18,633 bases of DNA, from contig CALEYM010000848.1 of assembly GCA_937926185.1 (NCBI GenBank), positions 1-18,633 of the forward strand, written 5' to 3'. The position numbers and the translations under genes were made by a program. This document shows, piece after piece, positions 5,992 to 15,389 of the stretch; position 1 is the stretch's first letter; each line of letters begins with the position of its first letter. The notes beneath the pieces were generated by a model. That model saw nothing but the letters and a program-made list of their open reading frames with translations, was not told the DNA's origin and did not search any database. This DNA is from an uncultured Bacteroidota bacterium. GTDB lineage: Bacteria; Bacteroidota; Bacteroidia; Chitinophagales; Saprospiraceae.

Positions 5992-6567
5992 TCAGGATTG
6001 AATCATAAAGAATATCACTAAATATACCCAGAGCAGGTCTACAAAATGCCAGTATTGCACCACCAGCTCGAAGCGCAGTTTTCGGCGGGGCGTCGGTTTG
6101 AACGGGAGATAATAAGCATGCGCCAAAGCCACCACGAGCGCCGCGATGCCGCCCAGCACGTGCACGGCATGCAGCCCTGAAATCACAAAAACAAAAGAGC
6201 TTGAAGGATTTATCGTAAAAGTGGCGCCCATGGCATTCAGGGCATTCCAGCCCTGGTATTGCAACGCCACGAAAGTCAGGCCCAACGCCAGGGTAGCCAA
6301 AAGCAGCGCCTTATAGCGTTTTTCCAGACCGTTTTTAAAGCACCGGTACGACCAATGCAGCGTTGCGCTGCTGGCCAAAATAACCAGGGTATTGAGGAAA
6401 AATATATCCGGCAATTTGAATTCATACCAGTTACCTGCCGCACGGCGCACAATGTAGGCGCTGGTGAACGACCCGAACATCATAATGATCGTGGCTATGC
6501 CTATCCACAGCGCCAGTTTATGCTGGTGAATTTTATTTTGATTGTATTCAGAAACAACTGCACGCAT
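5992..6567 (-). CDS. Cytochrome c oxidase subunit III, short paralogue
   Basis: A 191-residue, roughly five-helix subunit III homologue. Landmarks are GLHAVHVLGG at 131-140 and the final YWHFVDLLWVYLVIFF helix. It has no loop insertion. The Glu of the central helix found in the neighbouring paralogue (QAYEW) is replaced here (QYQGW, 103-107), so the two subunits III are not equivalent. It starts 21 bases after ctaB. Paired subunit III genes occur in other Bacteroidota oxidase clusters; one may have a structural rather than standard subunit III role. Confidence 0.9.
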   Translation of the reverse strand: MRAVVSEYNQNKIHQHKLALWIGIATIIMMFGSFTSAYIVRRAAGNWYEFKLPDIFFLNTLVILASSATLHWSYRCFKNGLEKRYKALLLATLALGLTFVALQYQGWNALNAMGATFTINPSSSFVFVISGLHAVHVLGGIAALVVALAHAYYLPFKPTPRRKLRFELVVQYWHFVDLLWVYLVIFFMIQS

Positions 6568-6588
6568 AGCGTTGTACTCCTTTTTACT

Positions 6589-7488
6589 TTAAAATTTATC
6601 CAATAATAATACGATCAGCGACAGTGGCAAATGCAGGAAAGAAGCAAACATTTGCCGTCTGGCCGCTTCGCGCGAACAGGTTCGGTACAATTGCCAGCTC
6701 TTCCACGCAAAAAAACTATTCAGGGCAATCAGGGCAAGCGTGGCGACAGGGCCGCTAAAACCAAGCCAGTATCCCAGCAACGCGTTGGCCAGCATGGCAA
6801 CACAAAACAAAAACGACAGGAATCCTGTAGTGGAATTTTTCTCGCCGTTACGCGACGGAAGCATAAAAAATCCGGCGCGTTTATAATCTTCATCAGCCAG
6901 CCAGGCAATTGCCCAATAGTGCGGAAATTGCCATAGAAACTGAATGGCAAACAACATCAGTGCCGCGGGCGTTATCACGCCATCCCAGGCGGTGCAACCA
7001 ATGACCAGCGGCAGCGCGCCCGGAACCGCTCCAACCGCCACGGCCAGCGATGTCGAGCGTTTTAATGGCGTGTAGATGAACGCATAACTGATCAGCGAGA
7101 GCATCCCCAAAAAACCGGTCAGCGGATTGAACAGCGATAAAATGGACACTCCGAAAAGCGCCATCAGCCCCGCCAGCAACACCGCGTTCGAAACGCTCAT
7201 ACGTCCGGTGGCCACGGGGCGATTGGCCGTACGGGGCATTAAACGATCATAATCGCGTTCCAAAACTTCATTCAGCGCGTTCGAAGCGCCGGTAACCAGA
7301 AATCCGCCAATCGCCAGGAGTATAAACCCGACCCAATTTATCTGACCTGCCCCGGCGATGGCATAAGCCATCAGGGCAGAAAACAGAACCATAACAGACA
7401 ATCTGAACTTCACCAGCAGGCCGAAGTCGGTCATTGCCTGCGACAAATTCGCCCAAATAGATATTTGTTGTGCCGGATTGCGCTCCAT
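6589..7488 (-). CDS. ctaB: Protoheme IX farnesyltransferase (heme O synthase)
   Basis: Converts heme B to heme O by farnesylation, the first step toward heme A for the oxidase, in the inner membrane. The 299-residue, multi-helix UbiA-type protein carries the diphosphate-binding motif as N73-x3-E77-x3-D81, followed by RLMPRTANRPVATG. The first acidic position is Glu rather than Asp, which I believe is usual for Bacteroidota versions. YTPLKR and the WLADEDYKRAGFFMLP segment are also typical. No heme A synthase (ctaA) lies in the window. It sits between subunit I (56 bases upstream) and the short subunit III (21 bases downstream), as expected in the operon. Confidence 0.94.
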   Translation of the reverse strand: MERNPAQQISIWANLSQAMTDFGLLVKFRLSVMVLFSALMAYAIAGAGQINWVGFILLAIGGFLVTGASNALNEVLERDYDRLMPRTANRPVATGRMSVSNAVLLAGLMALFGVSILSLFNPLTGFLGMLSLISYAFIYTPLKRSTSLAVAVGAVPGALPLVIGCTAWDGVITPAALMLFAIQFLWQFPHYWAIAWLADEDYKRAGFFMLPSRNGEKNSTTGFLSFLFCVAMLANALLGYWLGFSGPVATLALIALNSFFAWKSWQLYRTCSREAARRQMFASFLHLPLSLIVLLLDKF

Positions 7489-7544
7489 TATTTTAATCCT
7501 GATAAATCCTTATAAATTTTATAAACTGCTACAACCAATCACCG

Positions 7545-9401
7545 TCAGTGCCCAAAGTCATGTTCTCCTTCTTTTAACGGAATATATTGTGGGATAAACT
7601 CCTCACCGTCTTTACCATAGTCATAAGCCCAGCGCTGTGTCGTGGGAATATTGCCGGGCCAGTTGCCGTGGCCGGCGCGTATGGGCGTGGTCCATTCCAG
7701 GGTATTGGCGCCCCAGGGGTTTTTCTCCGTGAGCTTGCGGCCGCTGAAAATGGAATAGAAGAAGTTGATCACAAAAATGATCTGCAGAAAGAACACTACA
7801 ATGGCTGCCACGGTAATGAATTTGTTCAGATCGTCGAAATGCCGGAAGGCATCGAAAGAGGCGCCGCCGTCGTAATAGCGGCGCGGCACGCCGGCTATCC
7901 CGGTATAGTGCATCGGCCAGAAAATGGCGTAAGCGCCGATCATGGTCCCCCAGAAATGGATTTTGCCCAGCGTTTCGTTCATAAAACGGCTAAACATTTT
8001 GGGGAACCAGTGATAGATGCCGGCGAACATACCGAAGAAGGCGGCGATACCCATCACAATGTGGAAGTGCGCCACCACGAAGTAGGTATCGTGCATTTGA
8101 ATGTCTATGGCGGAGTTGCCGAGAAAAATACCCGTAAGGCCACCGGAAATAAACATCGAAACGAAGCCAAGCGCAAACAAACTGGCCGAATTGAACCGGA
8201 AATTAGACCCATAAACGGTTGATATCCAGTTGAATACCTTTACAGCAGAAGGCACGGCTATTATAAGCGTAAAGACTACGAAGAAATTACTGATAAAGGG
8301 ATTCACCCCCGACATAAACATGTGGTGCGCCCAAACGATAAACGAAAGGAAGCCGATTGCCAGGATGGACAACACCATGGCGCGGTAGCCAAAAATTGGT
8401 TTCCGGGCATTCACGGAAAGCACCTCGGAAACAATACCCATGGCCGGGAGAATAATAATGTAAACTTCCGGATGGCCCAGGAACCAGAACAGGTGCTGAA
8501 ATAAAATAGGACTTCCGCCAACGCGATCCAATATCTGGCCGCCGACAACGATTTCACTCAGATAGAACGAAGTGCCCATACTCCGGTCGAACATAAGCAA
8601 CAATACGCCGGAAAGCAGCACCGGGAACGACAACACACCCAGAATGGCCGTAACCAAAAACGCCCAGATGGTGAGCGGGAGCCGCCACATGTTCATGCCT
8701 TTCGTACGAAGGTTCAGCACCGTGGTAACGTAGTTGATCCCTCCCAGGAGAGACGAAACGATAAACATGGCCATTGCGACGATCCACATGGTCATACCGC
8801 TTGCCGAACCGTCAGAAGCCTGGGGCAGGGCGCTCAATGGAGGATAAGCCGTCCAGCCGCCGGAAAATGGCCCCGTACTCAGGAACAATGAGAGGAACAT
8901 CACCACACTGGCAATAAAGAAGAACCAGTAGGAGAATGCGTTCAGCAAGGGAGACGCCATATCGCGGGCGCCGACCTGGAGCGGAATGAGCAGGTTGGAA
9001 AAGGTACCGCTCAGGCCGGCCGTCAACACGAAAAATACCAGCACGGTACCGTGGATCGTCACCAGGGAATAATAAAACTCCGGATCCAGTTTGCCAATAC
9101 CCGCATCATTCACCATGATCCATTTGCCAAGAATAGGCCTCAACCAAGCCATATCGGCCTCGGGGAAACCTAATTGGAGCCGGAACACGATAGACATAGC
9201 GGCGCCCATGATCGCCCAGAATATGCCGGTGATCAGAAATTGCCGGCTGATCATTTTGTGATCGGTACTAAAAATGTATGTCGTCAAAAAGTTTGACTGA
9301 TACTTGTCGCCGTGATGATGTTCATGAAAATGATCATCCCAACCCAATTCCTGGGTGAGTTTTTCTTCCAACGTTTCAACGGCAGATACTGCGTGAGCCA
9401 T
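7545..9401 (-). CDS. coxA: Cytochrome c oxidase subunit I (A1-type heme-copper oxidase)
   Basis: The catalytic subunit, which reduces O2 to water and pumps protons. All metal ligands are visible in this 618-residue protein: H117 (TIHGT) and H447 for low-spin heme a, H445 for heme a3, and H310, H359 and H360 for CuB. Y314 of HPEVY is the crosslinked tyrosine. E312 in that motif plus D147 (GARDMASP) mark a D-channel of the A1 subtype; K388 (AVKVFNW) fits the K-channel. The N-terminus has a His cluster (HFHEHHH, 24-30). The ATG at 9401 is chosen because the in-frame extension to 9491 is encoded by a tandem repeat and is unlike the family. Confidence 0.96.
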   Translation of the reverse strand: MAHAVSAVETLEEKLTQELGWDDHFHEHHHGDKYQSNFLTTYIFSTDHKMISRQFLITGIFWAIMGAAMSIVFRLQLGFPEADMAWLRPILGKWIMVNDAGIGKLDPEFYYSLVTIHGTVLVFFVLTAGLSGTFSNLLIPLQVGARDMASPLLNAFSYWFFFIASVVMFLSLFLSTGPFSGGWTAYPPLSALPQASDGSASGMTMWIVAMAMFIVSSLLGGINYVTTVLNLRTKGMNMWRLPLTIWAFLVTAILGVLSFPVLLSGVLLLMFDRSMGTSFYLSEIVVGGQILDRVGGSPILFQHLFWFLGHPEVYIIILPAMGIVSEVLSVNARKPIFGYRAMVLSILAIGFLSFIVWAHHMFMSGVNPFISNFFVVFTLIIAVPSAVKVFNWISTVYGSNFRFNSASLFALGFVSMFISGGLTGIFLGNSAIDIQMHDTYFVVAHFHIVMGIAAFFGMFAGIYHWFPKMFSRFMNETLGKIHFWGTMIGAYAIFWPMHYTGIAGVPRRYYDGGASFDAFRHFDDLNKFITVAAIVVFFLQIIFVINFFYSIFSGRKLTEKNPWGANTLEWTTPIRAGHGNWPGNIPTTQRWAYDYGKDGEEFIPQYIPLKEGEHDFGH

Positions 9402-9445
9402 AGCCAGAATTTTGTATAGTGGTAAACTTTCGTTGGGTTCGGTGT

Positions 9446-9473
9446 TTGACTGACGACTTTTGACTGACGACTT
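9446..9473. repeat. Two tandem copies of a 14-bp unit before coxA
   Basis: TTGACTGACGACTT occurs exactly twice, back to back (9446-9459 and 9460-9473), in the 110-base gap between coxB and coxA. It is another micro-repeat placed between operon genes and accounts for the low-complexity in-frame extension upstream of coxA. Confidence 0.9.
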
Positions 9474-9511
9474 AAAACTTACGCGAGGCAAAAGCCCTGA
9501 TTTAATATTGT

Positions 9512-11005
9512 TTATAAAATCGTAAACTCGGTTCTGCGGTTTTTCGCGCGGTTTGCGTCGCTGTCGTTCGGCGCCAGCGGTTTGGTGTCGCCGTATCCGG
9601 CTGCCCGCAAGCGGGCAGCATCGATGCCCCGGTCGGTCAGGTATTTAACCACCGCCGCGGCCCGTTGCTGGGAAAGAGCGAGATTTTCCGCCGGATCGCC
9701 TGTGTTGTCGGTATGGCCGCCAACTAATATCCGCATATCCGGGTAAGCATTCAGCGCCGTCACCAGGTTGTCCAGTTCGTAGCGGCTGTCTGCCGTCAGG
9801 GAGGCAGCGCCGGTTTCGAAGTTGATATAGTTCAGGGTCAGCGTTTTGTCAGCCGCGTTGGCAGATTCTACGGCAGTTTTAATACTTTCGCTGAATGCTT
9901 TGGCGCGTTGCTGCACTTCCATATCCAGCACTTTCCCTTTGTTGGGATCGTCTTCCTTGCCGCGAATCTGGGTGAGGTAGAAGGATTCCTGCTGTTTATA
10001 CCAGGCATCGAATTCTTCCTGCGGGACGATACGGAAGATACGGCGCATGGAATAGTGTCCTTTACCGCACAATTCGGCGCAGGCCAGTTCGTATTCAAAC
10101 TTTTCCCAACGTTTCGGGCCGGTCGGATCGGCCGGATCGAACGGTTGATTGTATTCCGGGTATTTTCGCAGTTCATTCCGGTATTCTGCCGTTGTTTTTT
10201 CCGGAGTAAACACGAAATAAGTCGGCATACCTGGTACGGCGTCCATTTTAACCCGGAAATGCGGCAGATAAAAGTTATGCAGCACGTCTTTTGCAATAAT
10301 ACGCACGCGCACTTTTTTGCCTTTGGGCAAATACAACTCCTGGCCGGGAACTACGTCGTCCCAGTTTTTGGGATCGGTAAAATCCTGGCCGATCTGGTTG
10401 CCCGCGGTCGTCAGTTTGTAGTCGCGCGCGCCCAGTTTGCCGTCGGGGCCGGGGTAACGGATCATCCAGTTGAATTGCTGGGCGGTCGCCTCAATTTCGA
10501 TGTAATCTTCATTACTGCCCACGTCGGCCATAACCGTGTTCCAGGCATTCAGGCCCCGTACCACCAGGAGGGTCATCACCACTGCCGGCACGGCCGTCCA
10601 GATCACCTCCAGGCGGTTGTCGTGCGCAATGAATTGAGCCTTGCGATTTTCGCTCCACCGGAATTTGTAGGCAAACCAAAACAAGGCAACTGTCGTGATC
10701 ACGAATACGATACCCGTGAAAATCAGGGTAAGATTGAACATGCCGTCCAGTTCTTTCCCGTGGGCCGAAGCGGCTTCGTGGGGGCCATAACCAAGCATTA
10801 CGTTTTTGTAATGCCATGCCGACCAGATGGTTCCGACCAGAAATACCACCATAAAACCGACCGACAGCCATCCGTTCCATTTGCTGCTGTCGCGCATCAC
10901 CTCGCGCTCGCCTTTGATTTGCGCGGTCAGTTCCGTGACTTTGCCGATCTGGACCAGAACGACCGTTATCAGGATGATACAGAGAATTATAATAAGCGCT
11001 GTCAT
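9512..11005 (-). CDS. coxB: Cytochrome c oxidase subunit II fused to an OmpA peptidoglycan-binding domain
   Basis: Accepts electrons at the dinuclear CuA centre and passes them to heme a in subunit I. In this 497-residue protein, hydrophobic helices occur at about 1-21, 45-65, 90-115 and 134-150. The cupredoxin domain follows with all CuA ligands: H243, then C309, E311, C313, H317 and M320 in CAELCGKGHYSM. After a linker (about 340-390), residues 391-497 form an OmpA-like domain. It has GHTDNTGD, NLALSQQRAAAVVKYL and NRRTEF, with the peptidoglycan-binding pair D433 and R448 spaced 15 apart. There is no CxxCH, so this is not a caa3-type cytochrome c fusion. The ATG at 11005 is used; a GTG one codon upstream is also in frame. 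It lies between actF and coxA. Confidence 0.95.
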   Translation of the reverse strand: MTALIIILCIILITVVLVQIGKVTELTAQIKGEREVMRDSSKWNGWLSVGFMVVFLVGTIWSAWHYKNVMLGYGPHEAASAHGKELDGMFNLTLIFTGIVFVITTVALFWFAYKFRWSENRKAQFIAHDNRLEVIWTAVPAVVMTLLVVRGLNAWNTVMADVGSNEDYIEIEATAQQFNWMIRYPGPDGKLGARDYKLTTAGNQIGQDFTDPKNWDDVVPGQELYLPKGKKVRVRIIAKDVLHNFYLPHFRVKMDAVPGMPTYFVFTPEKTTAEYRNELRKYPEYNQPFDPADPTGPKRWEKFEYELACAELCGKGHYSMRRIFRIVPQEEFDAWYKQQESFYLTQIRGKEDDPNKGKVLDMEVQQRAKAFSESIKTAVESANAADKTLTLNYINFETGAASLTADSRYELDNLVTALNAYPDMRILVGGHTDNTGDPAENLALSQQRAAAVVKYLTDRGIDAARLRAAGYGDTKPLAPNDSDANRAKNRRTEFTIL

Positions 11006-11028
11006 CACAATTTTTTTTCTGTCAAACT

Positions 11029-11036
11029 CAAAATTA
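11029..11036 (-). promoter_or_regulatory. Possible internal -7 element (TAATTTTG) upstream of coxB
   Basis: On the minus strand the octamer matches TAnnTTTG and lies about 23 bases before the coxB ATG, in the 91-base actF-coxB gap. No -33 TTG is apparent at the expected distance. It could let the oxidase genes be expressed separately from alternative complex III, but this rests on one short match. Confidence 0.22.
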
Positions 11037-11099
11037 GGCGGTTTGTTCGGGATCCGGTTCTTGAGTAGGGTTTACTTAAAACGGTTCTAAATTAGACTT

Positions 11100-12599
11100 T
11101 TAATGCCCGTGGCCGTCGCCATGACCATCATCGCCTTCGCCCTCGATATAGGCGCCTGTGGAGTGATGCAGGCTTTCTTCGAGGAAAGGATCTTTGAGTG
11201 GCAGCAAAGGCGCGCGTTCCAGCTGGCGGTAGAAAAAGAACAGGAACAGGCTGAGAAAGCCGATCATGACGCCTATTTCCTGCAGGCCGGGAATAGTGAA
11301 GCCCATTTTAAACCCTGTTGGGCCGTGATGGGCTGCCGCTCCATGTTCGTCGCCATGGCCGCCTTCGCCATGTTCAGCAGCGCCGTGGCTTTCAGCAGTG
11401 GCCGCGGCATGTGTTGTTTCGGCAGCATGCGCGTGTTCTTCTGTTGCCGCGGGTTGTGCCGCGGAACTCAGGGGGGCAGCCTCATGCGAGGTATGATGTT
11501 TGCCTTCCGAAATTTCTTTTGCCTCGAATGCCGCGATACGGGCGCCCGGCTTGATCATGTAGAAAAAGTCCCACCAGTGGCCAAAGAAAACGATCAGGCT
11601 GACAAAGAACAGGGTGCCGTATTTGCGTTTCGTATCGTTGCGCATCAGGATAAGGAACGGCGTCACGAAGTTCAGCAGCAGGTTGCCCCAAAACAATACG
11701 GGGTACTCGTTCATCCGCTGTTTGAAATAGATCGTTTCCTCCCCGATGTTGGCGTACCAGATCAGCATGAACTGGTCGAACCAGAGATACGTCCAAAATA
11801 CGCTGATGCCGAAGAGGTATTTCCCCAGATCATGCAAATGATCCCGTGTCACGTATTCCAGGTAGCCTTTAGACTGGAGGTAAATAACGATCATGATCAT
11901 CAGGGACAAGCCTCCCAGGAACATCGAGATAGTAGAATACCAGGCAAACATGGTGCTGTACCAGTGGGGGTCGATCGACATGATGGCTTCCCACAGAAAC
12001 ACCGTACTGAGAAATCCGCCAAGAGGCAAAAACGAAGCCGCCCATTTGCGTTCTTTCTTATAATAATCGAACGAAGCCGTCTCGTGTTCGTCCTGCCGCA
12101 AGGAGTTTTGGCGCAACTTGTAAGCCCATAAATACCAAATGGCAAGGAAGCCCAACACGCCAATGGTGTAGAAGAACGGGCTGAGGAATCCCGCTTTGCC
12201 GGCAATTATCCGGTCGTACAACGGGCTGTTCGGGTCGGTCAGGCCATCGGTTGTCCAGTGATACAATTCAAAGTGCGGGATGACGCCCCACACGCCGGCT
12301 GCCACTACCAGCAACAGGAAAATTCCGACCAGCATAAACTGGCTCATCGCTTCCCATACGCGCTTGATCGCCGCAATCCATCCGGCAAAAGCGGTGATCT
12401 GTGCGCACAGAAAAAACATGGCTGTAAAGGCGATACCGGTAAAATAGACCGAGTTGTGCAGGTAGTTCGTCCAGAAACGGGTATTATACTCGTCATCGCC
12501 AACGAGCGACAGCAGGAGGCACACCAACCCAAGCGCCATACCGATGATCAGGTTGCGCTTTAGTTTGCCATCAAATACGAATTGCGTATTCAGATTCAT
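11100..12599 (-). CDS. actF: Alternative complex III subunit ActF (NrfD-like membrane subunit)
   Basis: A cofactor-free integral membrane subunit of the quinol:cytochrome c/oxidoreductase, homologous to ActC and thought to contribute to proton translocation or quinone-side architecture. The 499-residue protein has about ten hydrophobic helices, with conserved segments such as WEAIMSIDPHWYSTMFAWY (203-221) and FGHWWDFFYM (339-348). Before the last helix (about 438-456) is a low-complexity His/Ala/Glu loop (361-428) containing twelve histidines, and the C-terminus ends in DGHGDGHGH. It is 44 bases downstream of actE, with a 16-bp palindrome in the gap. Confidence 0.94.
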   Translation of the reverse strand: MNLNTQFVFDGKLKRNLIIGMALGLVCLLLSLVGDDEYNTRFWTNYLHNSVYFTGIAFTAMFFLCAQITAFAGWIAAIKRVWEAMSQFMLVGIFLLLVVAAGVWGVIPHFELYHWTTDGLTDPNSPLYDRIIAGKAGFLSPFFYTIGVLGFLAIWYLWAYKLRQNSLRQDEHETASFDYYKKERKWAASFLPLGGFLSTVFLWEAIMSIDPHWYSTMFAWYSTISMFLGGLSLMIMIVIYLQSKGYLEYVTRDHLHDLGKYLFGISVFWTYLWFDQFMLIWYANIGEETIYFKQRMNEYPVLFWGNLLLNFVTPFLILMRNDTKRKYGTLFFVSLIVFFGHWWDFFYMIKPGARIAAFEAKEISEGKHHTSHEAAPLSSAAQPAATEEHAHAAETTHAAATAESHGAAEHGEGGHGDEHGAAAHHGPTGFKMGFTIPGLQEIGVMIGFLSLFLFFFYRQLERAPLLPLKDPFLEESLHHSTGAYIEGEGDDGHGDGHGH

Positions 12600-12608
12600 A
12601 TCGTAGGG

Positions 12609-12624
12609 CCGGCGTTAACGCCGG
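12609..12624. repeat. Perfect 16-bp palindrome between actE and actF
   Basis: CCGGCGTTAACGCCGG is fully self-complementary and GC-rich at its ends, and lies in the 44-base gap between the actE stop and the actF start. On the transcript it can form a short hairpin just upstream of the actF ATG. No T-run follows, so it is not a terminator. It could affect mRNA processing or actF translation. Confidence 0.75.
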
Positions 12625-12643
12625 AAGTTTTGATGTTTTATTT

Positions 12644-13342
12644 TTACTTTGCCTGGAGCGCGCGGATATAACTGATCACCTGCCAGCGCTCTTCGAAAGA
12701 AAGTTTGTCGGCGTATCCGCCCATGACGTTTTTACCATACATGATGGCGAAGTAGAACCGGCCGTCACCGGCGGCTTTCATATCGTCGGCCAGCAGGTTT
12801 TTAGGTTGGGCGGGGTATTTGGTATCCGGCATCGATACCAGCCAACCCTGTCCGTCGCCTTTTTCACCGTGGCAAATCCCACAATAAATATCGTACAGCG
12901 GCTTTGCTTTTTCCAGGTCTTCTTTAGTGGCAGGAAAAGGATTTACGGTCATTTCCTGTTCACAACGGAGACGGTCTTCTTCCGTGTTTTCGTAATAGAA
13001 AGGCGCCTGGCCGTTTACCGGGGCCGCGACGGCATTCGAAGCATTTTTTCCCCGGACGGCGTCCAGTGCTGCCGGCCCGTCATAATACACGGCCGTGTAG
13101 CCGCGCGGCACAGTTCCTGCTACTTTACCCATCGGTTGCGACAAGTCGGCCCGCTTGAATTGATTGTCTTTTTCCCAGTTATTCCAATGATAGTCATTGT
13201 AGAGGTTGGCCTCGTAACTAACGGGGTGGGACATATCGGGAAAATACTCATGGCCGGTTTTGTTCTTTCCTGCCGGGGAACACAGCGAAAACAGCCAGGC
13301 GAACAAGGCAACTCCAAGGATAGCGCCAATTGCGTATTTCAT
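12644..13342 (-). CDS. actE: Alternative complex III subunit ActE (monoheme cytochrome c)
   Basis: A periplasmic, membrane-tethered cytochrome c subunit that relays electrons from the quinol-oxidising complex toward the oxidase. The 232-residue protein has an N-terminal signal/anchor and Cys21 in WLFSLC, a plausible but non-standard lipobox (Leu before Cys). The ACIII-specific segment GHEYFPDMSHPVSYE follows. A single heme site YCGICHGEKGDGQG (C154, C157, H158) lies in a C-terminal cytochrome domain, with M207 (NVMGGYADKLS) the likely sixth ligand and a closing ERWQVISYIRALQ helix. It is 22 bases after actD. With subunit II lacking a heme domain, ActE is a likely direct donor to CuA (inference). 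Confidence 0.94.
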   Translation of the reverse strand: MKYAIGAILGVALFAWLFSLCSPAGKNKTGHEYFPDMSHPVSYEANLYNDYHWNNWEKDNQFKRADLSQPMGKVAGTVPRGYTAVYYDGPAALDAVRGKNASNAVAAPVNGQAPFYYENTEEDRLRCEQEMTVNPFPATKEDLEKAKPLYDIYCGICHGEKGDGQGWLVSMPDTKYPAQPKNLLADDMKAAGDGRFYFAIMYGKNVMGGYADKLSFEERWQVISYIRALQAK

Positions 13343-13364
13343 ATATTGTCGTGGTTCGTTTTTG

Positions 13365-13895
13365 TTAGATAGTTTTCACGTGCACTTCGGCGGCGTTGGT
13401 TTTGCTGAAAAAAGTCTTCAGGCCATTCACTTCGTTTTCGGCGGTTTCCGTGACATCGAAGGCCAGGCAAAACTTGTCGTCGGTGATGCGGTTATCCAGT
13501 ATTTTGGCCTTCACGCCGGGCCACATCCCGCAAATCGTATAAAAAGTGATGGTCATACCCCAAGCGGCAAACAATACCGTCATCTCGAAGGTGATCGGGA
13601 TATACGACGGTACCGGCCAATATGGCTTGCCGCCAAACACGATCGGCCAGTCGTTGACCACCGCCCACGACATGAAACCGAAGCCGAATAACGCGCCGAT
13701 GGCGCCATAGATAAAGCCTAGGTAATGCAACCGGCTTTCCTTCAAACCCAGTATCGGATCAAGACCGTGTACCGGAAATGGCGTGAACACGTCCATGATG
13801 TCCAAATGGTCCTTGTGAGCCGTTTTGATGGCGCCTTTCAGGTCTTCTTCGTCGGTATAAAGTCCGTAAAGAACTTTTTTGCTTGCTTCAGCCAT
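13365..13895 (-). CDS. actD: Alternative complex III subunit ActD (DUF3341)
   Basis: A 176-residue cofactor-free subunit. The N-terminal soluble part contains LYGLYTDEEDLKGAI and the FTPFPVHGLD motif characteristic of DUF3341/ActD. Two transmembrane helices follow (about 58-80 and 103-124) with the conserved GGKPYWPVPSYIPITFE loop between them. The C-terminal part is a short soluble domain. ActD packs against ActC/ActF in known alternative complex III structures. It is 57 bases after actC and 22 before actE. Nothing unusual was seen. Confidence 0.94.
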   Translation of the reverse strand: MAEASKKVLYGLYTDEEDLKGAIKTAHKDHLDIMDVFTPFPVHGLDPILGLKESRLHYLGFIYGAIGALFGFGFMSWAVVNDWPIVFGGKPYWPVPSYIPITFEMTVLFAAWGMTITFYTICGMWPGVKAKILDNRITDDKFCLAFDVTETAENEVNGLKTFFSKTNAAEVHVKTI

Positions 13896-13952
13896 TTTAT
13901 ATGGAGCGTTTTGAATCCTGATTTAAAATTAAAGGTTGTTCAGCGTTAAAGT

Positions 13953-15386
<1,434 letters not shown>

Positions 15387-15389
15387 ATT

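Noticed and set aside
9402..9491. N-terminal extension of coxA by 30 codons
   Set aside because: The extra codons are made largely from a 14-bp tandem repeat and give a Ser/Lys-rich peptide unlike subunit I N-termini. The ATG at 9401 starts the plausible protein.
9908..11068. A 386-codon plus-strand open frame opposite coxB
   Set aside because: Antisense shadow of the subunit II gene, with no signal, domain or start context of its own.
11103..12131. A 342-codon plus-strand open frame opposite actF
   Set aside because: Antisense shadow; its low-complexity stretches mirror the His/Ala-rich loop of ActF.
12644..13342. Diheme interpretation of ActE
   Set aside because: Only one CxxCH occurs (C154-H158). 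The other cysteines (C21, C127) are not in heme-binding motifs.
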